The notes beneath the pieces were generated by a model. That model ran no database searches. It was given only the letters and a program-made list of their open reading frames with translations, and was not told where the DNA came from. Below are positions 33,787 through 47,230 of a stretch of 64,000 bases of DNA, one piece after another. The first letter of the stretch is position 1. Each line of letters starts with the position of its first letter. The translations under genes were made by a program, and so were the position numbers. The DNA is from Typha latifolia (taxonomy: Eukaryota > Streptophyta > Magnoliopsida > Poales > Typhaceae): NCBI GenBank assembly GCA_019914945.1, contig CM034101.1, positions 18,301,188 to 18,365,187 on the forward strand, given 5' to 3'.

Positions 33787-35549
33787 AAGAGACTATAAAA
33801 GAAATAGTTCTCTCCAGAACTATAATGTAACACCAATTTCCTCTAACTGCAGTCTTAAAACCACTCGCTATTAATAAAATGTACCAAATAGCCATCAAAT
33901 GCACTTTTTTATTATTTACTTTACTAATAGCTCTAATTGAACCCTAATAAACCACTCCGGACACTCGTTTCTTTCCGGTCATGTCTATTTGGTGGTAAAA
34001 CCCTAACTAACAAACACTTGAGTATAAATAAACAATAAATTGAAAAAAAAAAATACAGTCCAATTCATGTATCCATATTAAACAAAATTATTGCAGAAAA
34101 GAAAAAACTATCAGTTAACTGATATAAAAAAATAAGACCACAAAAAGAACAGTTAATCGATGGATAAAAAGAAAAGGAAAAACGGATTAACCTCAATCAA
34201 CCTGCATCAAGAAATGGGATTTTGATCACCGAAAGTTTCTCAGTTACTCTATTTCCTTCTCTGCTCCCCTCTACTCGATCTCTTCTCGACTACTACTTCT
34301 ACGCTCCGCTTGCATTCCTTTAGCCAATCTTCCACTTTACCCTTTACTACTTTATTCCAACTAATTTTTTCCCTTTCTTTTAAATTTGGATTTTCCCAAG
34401 GTTTTGGGGCTACTAGTAACAAAGAAAGGGAGATGCCGGAGGAGGAACCCTTTCAACTCTTTTGCCGTTCGATTTGGCGGCCTTTTAGTGCGAAGAGGCA
34501 GGAGGAGGGTTCCATGTTCCAACTCGACAAAGCCGATGCACCACAGCACCGACACGTGTACTTCTTCGCCGCGCTGTCCTCGTGACTCATCGTAACCTCC
34601 AAGTCCTAAGCCCTTTGGGCGACCGGCTTTTCCCGGTTTTCCCTCTGGAGGAAGAACCGAGGTAATGGGATATAAATATTGGATTTGAAGTCCGCGTCTC
34701 TTTTTTTTTTTTTAAATTTTTAAATAAATATTATTATCCCATTATGGCTTTGCACGTCGAATCTCAGATTCAAGTTGGATTTGAACCAAGATTTAGATAA
34801 AAATAACTAAAATTTATTTTTTTAATGGAGTATTAATACGAGTAATAAGCACAAAATAGAAGAGAAAAAGACAATTATGTATTAGCAGAATACGTATATA
34901 GGATCCTGTTATGTAATAGGATTTGAATAAAATTCTCGACCTCACACAGCTTCATGCTTCAGACAGGAAATACCAACGCTGTATTATATGGGTATAACAT
35001 CCTATACAAAGTATAAAAGGATGTAGAATAACTGCACAAGTATACTCGAAAATTTATCAGCTCCTAAAGGATGAAAGACTTGCTATGCCATCCATCTATT
35101 CCCTGCATGTCTCACAGATTATCGATGCTCATGCTTTAAAAATCCTATGCGTGTCACTTGAGATTCTGCTGTGGACTTATATCTATAGGACTTTCTACGT
35201 TTAAGCTACCAGAAAGCTACCAAAGCAGATGAGCAATAACTAACCTGCTAGGCCAAACCAAAGAAAAAAATCCACATTACCTTGCATGATCATTCTCGGA
35301 GAGCAGACCACTGGATCTATGCATGATTTTAAAATTCTTCTTGAAACTCTATGATTAAGTGAAATAAGGATGCAATAGTCGCAACTATTCTAATTTTTAT
35401 TTAGTTTGTGTATTTGATATGATATAAAATTAATATTAAAATATTAAATAATAATAAAATTGTATTAAAAATTAGTTATATTTTAACTAAATGACGAACA
35501 CACCCTCGACTATATGTTAAATAGTATTTTTCTAAAATAATATTATTTT

Positions 35550-36140
35550 TTAGAATAAAATATATTTTACCTCTCCTATACTTGCCCAAAATCACTTACT
35601 CCCTATACTTCAAAAATTTTCAAATTAGTCCATGTACTTACGACTAAAATAAAATAATCAATTTTTCTATCAAAATTAATAAAACATGCCTAAATAACAA
35701 AAATACCCTCGTCATATTTATTAGGCAAAATAGACCGGTTCCTTATTTGATTTTTTAGCCCATATTTGTCTTGTTTTTAAATGTGATATAACTATTAAAC
35801 TCATAAAACCCTAAGTTTAATAAAATTTACTATATAGTTAACAAAATCTAAAAAGTAAAAAAAATAAAACATCTAGGTATTTTTTGAAGAGAAAAAAAAA
35901 CCTATATAAAAGGAGGACATTTTGTTCTACAAAAAAAAAAAAAAAAAAACTAGAGACAATTCGGCCCGCCATATAATTTTTAAAAAATTTTGGGCTCACT
36001 CCATTAGTTTGGATAGAAAAACTAACGGCACACTTTAGTTGTAAGTACATGATTGGTTCGAGACTTTTTAAAATACAAAAAGGTAAAATAATTTTGAACA
36101 TAAGTACAAGAGATAAAATATATTTAGTCCTATTTTTTTA
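35550..36140. mobile_element. Foldback (TIR) element, about 590 bp
   Basis: The left arm (about 35556-35685) and right arm (about 36000-36135) are inverted relatives. Examples are ccatgtacttacgactaaa against the complement of tttagttgtaagtacatg, and ataaaatatattttacctctc against the complement of agataaaatatatttag. The interior is A/T-rich and non-coding. This is a MITE-like element different from the A-E family. Confidence 0.6.
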
Positions 36141-36398
36141 TTACAACTATAGAGTTAAAGTACTTTATATACCGGCATTATAACAAAATAACCATTCCTT
36201 GCGAATAACACGAGATTATAAGTCTGCATTGCGGAAAAATAACTATGCACTCTACATAAAATAATCATACACTAGAGGATATAAAGAGAAACTATAAAAT
36301 TATACAAGATTATAAATCTGCACTTTATGTAAAATAACGGTGCACTAAAGAATATAAATAGACACTACAAGATAATGCAGAGTTATAAGCTTATAAAT

Positions 36399-36447
36399 GA
36401 GACCAACTAATTAAGTTCGGAGCATAGCCTCAAGCCAAACAAGGTAC
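36399..36447 (+). mobile_element. MITE fragment, family member E
   Basis: Only the right end is present: gagaccaactaattaagttcgg, then catagcctcaagccaaacaagg. It matches the right ends of members A, B and D. Confidence 0.6.
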
Positions 36448-36843
36448 AAGTGAACATGAGCTTAGAGTTCTCCACATTTATTGCCCACAAGTACACATCA
36501 TATATATATATATATATAAACCAGGTGTTATACATAAGAGTACATTAGTATTAGAAAATTCACCAAAAGCAGAGATAAAAATGATTGACTTGTTTGGTCG
36601 TTAAGTAAAGCAAAGCAGAGACATTTTAGGGAAATAGGTATGGATCTTCTTTAGTAGAGCACTTCACTGTATAGCTTGTTTGGTTTCATCACATGCAGCT
36701 CAAGAATCAGAGCCGACGCAGGAAAAGAATGCAAAGCATTTAATGCAAAAAAATAAAAAAGATGAAGCCTGACAAAAAAAATACCGCACAAGCATATTAA
36801 CAGAAAAGAGCGCTGTTGCAATTCCTTCAAAAGAAGCCAAACC

Positions 36844-39800
36844 TCAAGGCTTCACATTCTCCCTTATAAACTGTTCGACCTGTGATACATCACCGGTCAA
36901 AGCAGATGCTTCTGCCACTGTTACATTGTTCTGGCACTGAGTGAATCTGAATGGTTCTCCTGGTACACCGAGCATAAGATCAGTGCTAATGTCAGCAGTA
37001 GTAATCACATCCCTTGATGCCCGAAGCTTATCTCTGCCATAAACAACATAAAATCTTAAGAGTATTACTAACCCTTATAACTGTCTACATTTGTTTCCAG
37101 ATCTCACATGGAGTGATTTATTTAATTATGAGATGTCGATTTAGATAGTCATTGAACACTGTTTCAGAGGGTAATAGCAGATGAAGCTGGGCAAGTTCAT
37201 TGTAACTAGCCTATCAAATGAATAAGAAAGATCTGAAGTCCAATTGTTACTCTATGTGGTTCCCTAAAAGCATAACCATGATGTTAAAGGGGAATATCTA
37301 TAGGGTTCCAACGTTATGTAGATCTCCTAGATATCATGGATATCATGCCTTTCCAGAGTTCCCAGAAGACATCCTCAAATTGAACAAAAGCAAAAGCTCC
37401 GAAATTTACACATGTAGGATTTTCTTATCTTATGGCTGCAAAACAGGGATTTTCTAAATCTATATTGTGTTTTTTGAAAGATGCCCTTCATAGTCAAATG
37501 AATGACATGCTCATCTACAGTAGATAAGAGAAACTAGAATCATACATTTCTTTCTCCAACTGTCTCCTGATGAATTCCTTTGAGTGAGCAGTCACTTTAT
37601 CCACCTTGTTGCACAATAAGAGAACAGGACTTCTCTTCTTCACTATGCTTGTGTTGGTTAGTATATCATACAAGTACCTACCACACAAGAAAAAACATTA
37701 TGCAAACCAATTACTATTGTCATCTTAGATGAGCACAGAATTAAGCACATCAATCAGTAATTTAAGATTTAAGCTCCCATCTAGTTAACCTTATCACTGT
37801 CAAAATCATCCATCAGTAGGACTACAAAATTTTGTATGCAAAATCAGAAAGCAGGTCGATGAATTACTCTGCAACAGCTTGATAGTTGAAGAGGAAATCT
37901 TGAGCATCCACAACAAATATGATTCCAGCTGCTTGAGGCAAGAACTCATCGAGTTTGGTTTTGAGCCTTGAATGCCCGGGAACATCCACCAAATGTACAG
38001 ATTTTGATTTTCCCTTCTGTGAAAACCATGGTAGATTGGTAATCAGCACAGGCACAACAAAACATATGCTACCTTCATTAATCATGATGAATGAATAAAT
38101 CTCTTTGTATTACCTCTAGAACAATAAGGCAGTACAAGTACTACAAATTCATTTCTTTTCTGCATCTAGATTATAATGAATCAGATATTGCTACCTTTCC
38201 TAATTCGGAATGGAGCACAAAAGTATCATCATTTGTTTCCAGGGAAGTTACAGCACCTTGATGCGTAGAGCCATCACGAAGCTAGTAGATGCACATGCAC
38301 AAAAAAAAAAGCATAGAAGTTAGTGATCTAATTGAGAAAACTATTAAATAATGATTTGAATATAATAAAATAGAAAATATATAAAAAAGAGGATATGAGA
38401 ACTGGCGCGTCTCTCCGAGGAAGTAGGAACACCTCAAAAATAGAGTGCTGAAGATATCTCTTTATGCACACTCTCCAGTGTCCCCAAGTGTTGGTTGATT
38501 ACTTGTGCAAGATAACATCACTCATCCTAGATATGCACATGATAATTCTCACATATTTGGGAAGGCCCAATTTTGCTAGCTAGTGAAAATAGAAAAAGAG
38601 TCTATACAAATCATAAGTTGCAAATTTTATCAAGGAACCAAAGTTTTGTTTGGTTTGAGGTTAAGCCCCGAACTCGATTAGTTAGTCTCATTTCTTAGTA
38701 TTAATTTTTTGAAAAGTAAACTTAAATAGATTTTAAAAAAATAAAAAGATATTTCGTTACTAAACCAGTTTAGGAATTCTTGAACCAATTCAGGGAGGTA
38801 CCTAAACTCAAAGCAAACAAAGCCCAAAATATGCTATTGAAAGTTGAAACGAAAAGGTCCTGAACATACATAAGAGTTTCGTTCTATTAAACCAGCATTG
38901 TTGTAGGTCCTTATTGATGTCTATCGTTCCATAGCATAGTTTATATACTATTGACCACAATGCTATGCATCTAAATATTGCATTGCCCATTATTTGAAGT
39001 CGAGAAGTGCCACTGATTAATGGTCAAAATTGCAGTAGAACTATACTGCATGCTCTTAGATGACGATGTTCAAATATAACATAAATTGAGGATCAGAAGA
39101 CATGCAAAAGCACATATTTGAGATCAAGAATAAACATTACTCTACTAGACTTGTTACCTTCGGGCCTTGGAGAAGCAACTCAACTCCAATCAAACTTAGA
39201 ATCAAATCTAAACAGATATTCTCCAAGCTATCCCTTGTCATTTACTTATAAGTCATTCAAGTATCTCCATCATCATTACTTTGCTCTAATATTTGAGTTC
39301 ATTTAGCATTAAAATTTTGATCTAATAAAATTATTAAATTCAATATTGTTGATGTATTAAACTTGAGCCTTGTCGTAATATGCTCTCATTCATCTAGTGT
39401 TTTACTTTGATGGGCTGATTTAAGCAACGATGGTCGTGCCACAGGAGAAAAAAAAGAGATACTCACCTTTGTCCTCGTCGACCGCCGACCGCCGCTCGCC
39501 GATCGTCATTGCCCGAGCGCGTCGGGTGCCCTAGCTCAAGGAAGAAGATGAGATCGAGAGAGATATATATCTCGATTTCTCTCTCTCTCTCTCGATCTCA
39601 TCTTCTACCTCGGGCTAGGGCACCCGACACGCTCAGGCGACAACGATCGATGACGGCGACGGCGACGGTGATTGGCAACGGGTAGCTCGACGGCTAGCGG
39701 CGAAACTATTAGGAGGGGTGCCGTGCGGCACCCCTCGTGCCATGTGCCGGTACGCCGCCGACACGGCCATCCATGGATTTAAGTATCAAACATATTACTA

Positions 39801-41121
39801 ATAGCCATAAAAGAAAAGTTTCTCACAGATACTTTGGATGAGATAAATGGCTACCTGGTAGAAAAGAACAGTTTTTCCACTGCCACTTAGTCCAGCAAGC
39901 ACAATAGTGTTAGACTTGGAGGTCTTCAAAAAAGAGACTAATATTAAAAAGGAAAAAAAGATTAGTAATTGTATGTTGGATTCAGTATTGCTGAACAAAC
40001 TGCATTTAATTTGGGCAAAAGATTCACTGACATCTCATCCAGCAGGATACTTACTTTCCTCTTCTTTCTTGCAGAATCCATTCACAAATTATATTAAGAA
40101 AGCATGCTTTGCAAATTATTATTTTTTGCTGGTCTTTTATAATCTCTTAATTCTTAAACATCCTTCTTTCCAGTATAAAAATTTCCATCCGTCATGAGTG
40201 CCAAAAGGGCATGATCCTAGAAACTAATATGTCACTGAATGCAACATAAACACCTGTATCACTATTAATTGGGTAGGTGAGATGGATCAATTTTCTCCAT
40301 TTATTTCATCTTGGGCCATCAAACTATTGCATTTCATTTCTTCTTTTCTCTTCTAAATTTTGGGGTCAATACGACTCACAAATTGTGCATTAACAAATCA
40401 TCAGAAAATGATAAGTTGACTTGTAGGTCAAACAATAATGTGCAAGACCAAAATCACAATGATGTGCATCTAAATATTGCTTTTAAGTTTTAAGTTTACT
40501 AAATTTAATAGGAGATATTCCGAAATAAGTTGCTGAGCAGGAAATTAACCTTAACCTATGGAGAGTTGGAGAAAGAGATTATTTTGAACATGGAGGGGGT
40601 TTATAGGGAAATGGGAAACTTGATCACACATAACAGATGAATTCAAATAACTGTAATTGATGAATCCAAACTTGAACATAACAATTGATGAATTCAAATA
40701 ACTGTAAATTCTGATGACCAGTAGCTATATCTAACAAGTAAATTACATGCTTCTTCACTTAATTGCAAATTTACAAGAGTTGTATCAAATTTCCTTCTAT
40801 TCCCTGTTTTATCTATTCACAGAGTGAACAGACCTGCTAATCTTAGGCTCACATTACAGCTATCCTCCTTAACCCAACTCCTAACACAATTTCTACTGCA
40901 AAAGCCTTCTCAATGGTTCTATGTCATATTTATAGCCTTTTAGCCCAAAAAGGGCAACTAAAAAGTTCCATAAACTTAATATACATATATGACTTTCTTA
41001 GAAAAAACTTACAGAGAACAAAGAAAGCAACTGTTAGAGTCAAAACAGCAACAGCAATATATATCTGCTCAATTGGTTGTTGACGAACCCACTGCTCAAG
41101 CTGATTTGTCCATTGTTCCAT
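36844..41121 (-). CDS. SRPRB: Signal recognition particle receptor subunit beta
   Basis: The ER-membrane GTPase that anchors the SRP receptor alpha subunit during co-translational targeting. Exons 41121-41013, 39937-39855, 38281-38195, 38016-37868, 37677-37546 and 37033-36844 give 249 aa, all in frame with GT-AG introns. The N-terminus is MEQWTNQLEQWVRQQPIEQ, followed by a transmembrane segment (IYIAVAVLTLTVAFFVL) at about residues 20-36. GTPase motifs: P-loop GLSGSGKT, G3 DVPGH, G4 NKVD. The C-terminus reads FRFTQCQNNVTVAEASALTG and ends REN-VKP, as in plant SRPRB. The large intron 2 carries a MITE and a long hairpin. The gene is divergent from TL29 across 801 bp. Confidence 0.96.
38643..38825 (-). 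mobile_element. MITE, family member C (in SRPRB intron 2)
   Basis: Reads as the reverse complement of member B: it starts ttgtttggtttgaggttaagcc, contains gaactcgattagttagtctca, and ends aaactcaaagcaaacaaagccc. It lies inside intron 2 of SRPRB. Confidence 0.75.
39497..39652. repeat. Long GC-rich hairpin in SRPRB intron 2
   Basis: Two arms of about 66 nt (39497-39562 and 39585-39652) are inverted copies with only a few mismatches. Left: gagcgcgtcgggtgcccta, then gaagatgagatcgagagag. The right arm is the complement of these. The loop is short and TA/CT-rich. The surrounding sequence (39470-39775) is also unusually GC-rich for this intron, with cggcacgg-type motifs. This is consistent with a foldback transposon remnant, or a small-RNA-producing hairpin if transcribed. 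Confidence 0.8.
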
Positions 41122-41922
41122 ATTTGTACTGTAATTGATGCAGAAATGTCATACAAAAGGGTGCGGTGCAGGCAAGTCAGAATACAAAGATAAAAATAAA
41201 TTGCATAAAGCTAGAGATAAGGATCTATATGCAATGATGGCATGCCCCTAGAGAAGTGGTATCATGATAACGAGGATTAATCCGAAAATTATAGAATTTC
41301 AAAACTCAATTAACATTAGGTCTGGATGAAGTGCGCCAAGCGAGTTATGGAGAACTGTTGGAAAATTTTAGTCAACATTATCAGCTAGATTATGTCATAA
41401 AATTAAGAAAAAGTCGCAAAAGAGCTTACGAATGGAGAAAAGTCATCATAATATTCTAGGTTCATAATCACAGTATTAAGAGGGCGGAATTAAGATACAG
41501 AGAAATGATGTCAATCAACAAGATCTAATGTCAAGAACGATGAAAATGGAGATAACATGTATAAGAGGAGTAGAGGATTCACACCTGTGGGTACCGATGG
41601 TTTAGCTCGGCAATGGAAATTTGGGGAAAGGAAGAAGAAAGTACTAAGTAGCGTTCGAGAAGCATCGTTATTGGTCGTAGTGGAATTAGCGAATTCGGGT
41701 CAGACTTTTCCTGATCCGAAGATATTGAAGCAGATTCAAATAATCCGAATAAACTTATCCTAACATGTGATGGGATATCCGGATAAAACCCGAACGATAT
41801 GTGGCGTCCTATGGATAGGAATTAGGAAGCGCTTTTTTATTGGCCACCTTATCCTTCCCTCTCCTAAAATACAGAGGCAGAGAGAGAATAGAGTGAAGAA
41901 AAAAGAAGAAAAAATCTCAGTA
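41122..41922. promoter_or_regulatory. Divergent promoter region of SRPRB and TL29
   Basis: 801 bp between two start codons pointing away from each other. It contains both 5' leaders. The short plus-strand ORF at 41557-41763 has no recognisable homology. Confidence 0.6.
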
Positions 41923-44900
41923 ATGGCGGGAGTTTCCTTCTTCTCCACTCTCCCTTCTCTTGTTTCCCGCTCGCCTCAGCATTTGCTCTCGCTACCGGCG
42001 TCCAGACGCGCTCATGTATGTCTCTGCTACTTCTCTATTCCACATGCAAAATCATTCATCACTTGCTAAAGTTGGAAACTACCAATTTCTTCTAAAATCA
42101 GCCCGTTTTTAGTTTGCGTTAGCACTTCGGTTTGCTTCTTCTTAGCTATTGTTTGGATTTGCAACACAATCGGGAATGAGAGCAAAATTAATTACTCTTT
42201 TTTCCCCCCCTTTTTCCCTTTGAGCCTACGTTTGGATTCATGTAATGTAGTTCTTGTGAAGCCAGGTTGAGATCTGCTGCCATTTGGTGGAAGAGAAAGC
42301 TAGTGTTGCTGATGGACAATGGCAGATTAAGAGAAGGGATGTTCTCAGTTGCTTTGGAACTGTTGTTGGCATGGTATGTGCTGCTTGAAACACCATCAAA
42401 ACATGTTTTCTTGCAAATGTATATGAAAAGGATAATGGCATCAACATCATTAGAATCACTCGCTTAAAAGTGTATACATGTATTCAGGTGACTGCATAAT
42501 GTGCAAGCATATAGTTGCTTCTTTTTATTACAGTAACACCGTATAATTCATATTCACCTGCTACCTTGTACATTCTAAGTTAAAAGTAAATTAATTATGG
42601 AACTGATGTAACTTATCAAATTTTGTGAATTTTTGAAGTGCTCTAACTGTCAAAAACTTACCAACTGGGTAAATTAGATATCACAGGTCGTCCAATGAAT
42701 GGCTGTTATATCAAGTGTACCCCAGCAATTTTCCCTGTTCTATAGGAACTTAAAAGTGTTAATGATAAAATGTTGACTTTGGCCTCTATTTGTTTGTTTT
42801 GCTTTCTTAGGAAATCATTACAAGCTCAGGGAAACTCACTGGAGCGGCTGATGCTGCTGATTTAATTCAACGTAGACAACGCTCTGAGTTTCAGTGTAGG
42901 TCCTTTGACACCATGATATCTTTTGATATATACTGACTGGTCAAAATAATTTACTTCAAATCTCACCTGCAGCCAGTATCAAAGGCACTCTCTCGACAGC
43001 CATAAAAGTAAGGAAATTCATGGCTCTGCAGATTCATTTTGTTTATCAGTGAATCTATTCTTGGCTAATATCTGTCACACCACCTGAAGGAACATCCTGA
43101 GCTAGTCTCATCCATATTGACCTTAGCACTAAATGATGCCACAACATATGACAAGGTAAGCTGACCAAAATTTTCCCAGAATTGGACTTTTCTCCCTTTT
43201 GGGTGGACTTCTATACCAATTTCATAAATGACATTTACTCAAATAAGTTTCTAGGCTACAAAATCTGGAGGCCCAAATGGATCGATCAGGCTAAGGTACA
43301 AAATTAATGCAGCTGCCTTCTAGCTTATGTAATTTGCAGCAGTAATAACCTGATGTTATTCTTTATTCTTTTGTCTGTTTTTCAATAAAAGTCCAGAAAT
43401 GAGCAGACCTGAAAATGGTGGGCTTTCTGCCGCTCTGGACATGTTAGTAGAAGCAAAAAAGGAAATAGATTCTTACTCCAAGGGAGGACCTATTTCATTT
43501 GCAGACCTCATCCAATGTGCAGGTAGGTTTTATTTCTTGCTGCAGAAACTAATTACTATCTTGTTTCTATCTGAACCAATAAGGATTTACTGGTAAATAT
43601 GCTTTTCCTGTTTTATTTTCTAACAAAGTGCTATAAGAATGTTGGACCTGTTGGTGCACTATCTGACTTGCATACTTACAATTTAATGAACTGTATCACA
43701 CTTTGTCTGATAAGACTTGCATATAAATGGTATTATAATTTGCTTATTGATTATTGTGGTTCAATTTGGAAAATGTAAATATAGAAGAATACGGCTGTAT
43801 ATATGCATTTCAAATTCCTCTATGACCTACTGTTAGAAAGATTATCACTGACTGACGATTTGGGAAGTCCATGGTAGATCCTTCTTGTTATCATGTAAAA
43901 CTTTTCCTAATAAATGTGGGTATGGCTACAATGAGGGAATAAAAGCGTGTAGGATGATGTTCCATTACAATCTGGCTACCTGATGTAAGCCCTCCAGGAA
44001 TTGTGGCACCTTCCTGGTTTGGTTAAATTCTAAAAAGTTCAGGGGAGATACCTTACTTTGTTTCCTTACATGCATCATGCATGCAAAGAAAATGGCAACA
44101 TACATATATGTACACTGAAAGCTTATATTCTGTTGGTTTTTAAATTGTAATTGTTAAGTTACGTTGTAATCCTTCTTATATCTAAGTTATTTATAGTGCC
44201 ATAATGTGTATTGCTCAAATACCATGTCCTTCTAAGTCACCCTTCCTTCTGCAACAGCACAAGCAGCTGTAAAGAAGACTTTTCTTGACTCTGCAATTAG
44301 AAAATGTGGTGGAAATGAAGAGAAGGGGAGAATACTCTATACTGCATATGGTTCAAATGGTCAGGTATGACTACTTTGTATATAAAATAAGTTGATGACT
44401 TTATGATCTAATCTAAAATACCTTTACTTTTCTGCTCTCTACTAATTATTTGTGCAGTTGCGGTGCTAATATTAAGAGTCTTTTAGTTGATACTATGGCT
44501 TATCTTGCATGAAGCAGTCTTATATACTGTAGAGTTCCTTCACGCAGTTGCCGGAATTTGAATTTTCCTGCCGTGTTCATTTTCTTCTTTATTTTATTTG
44601 AAAGCATTAGTTCTTTATGCTGGTTATGCAAGCACTACTGCAGAAATACAGAGCTTATGACTATATGCTTTCCTAGACGACATCAATCATATATATTTCA
44701 TCATCAATCTTAGTGTAACATATTTGCATTTCCTTCCATGTCTACAGTGGGGCTTATTTGACAGACAATTTGGGAGAACAGATGCTCAAGATCCGGATCC
44801 AGAGGGAAGGATCCCTCAGTGGGACAAAGCTTCTGTTAAGGAAATGAAGGATAAGTTCTCTGCTCTTGGTTTTGGTCCCCGTCAGGTACCATTGTACTAT

Positions 44901-46064
44901 TCTGAGCATCCTATAACGTTTAATTTTCATTCATATCTTTCATTTTGCAATCATTTTTTCTATAGCTTCTATTGTATTTTACTGTTTCGATACCAAAGTT
45001 TGAGTGTACCAGAGTCTAGATAAAGATATTTTGCACACCTGGACTTTTTGTCACATGCATCAGTGGCTGTGTTGTGCTCTCATATTTCAAGGAAAAACAT
45101 TTGTAAATTCTTTATTCCACTTAATTTCTTGTTTTTAGCCATTGTTTAATATTAAGTTACCCTAGCAACTTGTGACTATCCCAATTCACTATAAAGCTGA
45201 CGGACTTTGAAGGCTTAAAATTGCATTCTGTGCCTGACAATATAAAGATATCCACCTGTAAGTTCAAATAAAATCCAGTATGTTCAGTTTTATATTGGAG
45301 GATTGGAAATAGAACTTGATCTTATATAACCTGATTGGCGAATTCAACTTTTATGGAGAAGTTGATAGGTGATACATCAATCTACTCAATTGTGTTCCAA
45401 TATTGTTAGAAAAGAGAATCCCATTTAACAGTTCATTCCCAAACTGTTAATTTAATTAGATCAGTGCTGATACTTTTAACAGTGAAGATCACTTGATTGC
45501 AGCTTGCTGTGATGTCTGCTTTTCTCGGTCCTGACCAATTGGCTACAGAGAGTCTTTTAGCATCAGATCCAGATGTTCGTCCATGGGTTGAGAAGTATCA
45601 GCGTAGCCGAGAGACTGTGTCCCAAACTGATTATGAGGTAAGCATTATCAGTTATTCAATATCTTAGATATGTTCCATCTGAAAGGGTGAAAATAAGAGA
45701 GAGAAGATTGCCCCAAATTGTTTGGTACGTGAGTTTTATAAGCTACTCCAAGCATAATAAAGAGATCAGAGAAAGCTGTTCAAGAATAGTTGATAAAAAA
45801 CAATTTTATAACATTGTGATTCTGGCAACGAATTTTGGAGCCCTCTTATACCTCGGTCAGTTCAGTAGGCCTGAATTCTAGTGTTGTTTAGGATTTGTGG
45901 TCTTCTAAATTTCTCTTCTTATGACTCCATACTGATTAATGCTCATATGGCAGGTTGACCTGATAACCACATTTACAAAGCTAGGTTCCCTCGGGCAGCA
46001 AATCAACTATGAAGCTTATACATACCCAGTTAAAAAGATCGAATTGGGTAAACTAAAATTGTGA
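41923..46064 (+). CDS. TL29: Thylakoid lumen 29 kDa peroxidase-like protein
   Basis: Also called APX4, a lumenal relative of ascorbate peroxidase associated with photosystem II. Exons 41923-42015, 42266-42373, 42811-42895, 42973-43007, 43090-43155, 43255-43295, 43392-43522, 44258-44364, 44748-44885, 45503-45637 and 45954-46064 give 349 aa. A stroma-targeting start (MAGVSFFSTLPSLVSRSPQ) is followed by a lumen signal with a twin-arginine motif (KRRDVLSCFGTVVGM) and an Ala-rich cleavage region (GAADAADL). The peroxidase fold is visible at LALNDATTYDKATKSGGPNG, where true ascorbate peroxidases have the catalytic Arg-x-x-Trp-His. Those residues are replaced, in line with the known lack of peroxidase activity. 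The C-terminus is YTYPVKKIELGKLKL. Confidence 0.96.
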
Positions 46065-47230
46065 GGAGCAGGTGTTATATCATTTGTGAATTCTTGAGGA
46101 TTCTAGTTGCAAGTTTTGAGAAACTGGTTTTTGATTAATTCTCTTTACGTTTTACTTCGTAACATGTTAGACAGCTGTTGAGGATATTGCAGTCTTGAAA
46201 TGCTCACACCACATCTAAAATTATAGGAAAGTTCAATCCTGTTTTGCTTCCTAATATCTTTTTAGGCTCTTTTATGTTTTACTCGTAAATACCATATTCA
46301 GAACGTGGTAATTGAACATCACAATACGTAGATGATGAGCCATGTATTAAAAAGATAAGTATGAGAAATTACTTTTCTTTACCGTATTGAATAGTGACAA
46401 TTGAAGATTGATATATGAACATTATTCACAAGCATATCCAGTAAAATAGAAATTTTCCATCAATTTTATGAAGACAGACACATTTTCTTTCAGAATCAGC
46501 TGACAAAAAGAAAAGCGTCCGAGATTTCAATATCTGATATGAAATATTCCGATGAACTTCATAGTTCATGCCACGAAGGACAAAAACATAACCTTCAAAC
46601 AAGACAAATTGACAGAGTAACAGTTACCTGGAATGTTGTTTCAGATAGTTGCCTTAAATCTTCGCTGGAATCAGTAGAGGATAACTAAATTACTAGCAAT
46701 AATTAAACAAAGAAAGTACAACTCTTCAGTCTTTGTTAACATGGCACCTCAAAGAAGTGTAGCTACAAGTCTGACATCCTTCCTAGTTGCACAGGATTCA
46801 TAATTTAAGAAAGATTCATGAGGGATGTATCTTTATAAGTAACACTTTTCTCCACTATTTGAGGTGAAGACTTATCTGATTTTACACTTCTTTTTTTCAA
46901 TTCCTGCTTTGATTTCACCTCTGTCACGAGTGATAGCTAATAAAAACTGGGAAGTCCATCAAGAGGCTGTCCAGTATGCTCATTTCAGACAGCAAATCAG
47001 CATCTAATAAATGAGAATACAGTGCAGATCAATGATCTCCTCTACTTTTCAGTGTCACAGATAGTTCTTGGTCTCTAGAACTACTGGACATTCGTTTTCA
47101 TACTGCAATCTTGTAATTTCATTCAGCACAAAAACTTCCCTTACAAAGCTTCTAGTTGAAGATAATTCACAAAATTGTTCCACCATCCATAGAAGCTTGG
47201 TATCATACCCTTCCACCAACCCAAAATGCC
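46065..47230. other. Convergent 3' flanks of TL29 and RECQL2
   Basis: About 1.2 kb between two stop codons. It contains both 3' UTRs and no supported gene. Confidence 0.6.

Larger units (their letters stand above)
33369..36843. other. Intergenic DNA with MITEs, upstream of the coiled-coil gene
   Basis: About 3.5 kb. It holds the 5' leader and promoter of the coiled-coil gene, MITE B (33604-33786), a larger foldback element (about 35550-36140), a fragment of the first MITE family (36399-36447), TA repeats and the SRPRB 3' flank. A GC-richer patch at 34240-34640 is probably the 5' leader or promoter of the coiled-coil gene. The plus-strand ORFs there are not convincing. Confidence 0.55.

Noticed and set aside
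34310..34595. Two overlapping plus-strand ORFs of 69-91 codons
   Set aside because: They lie in the likely 5' leader or promoter of the minus-strand coiled-coil gene, show no domain and change frame with each other.
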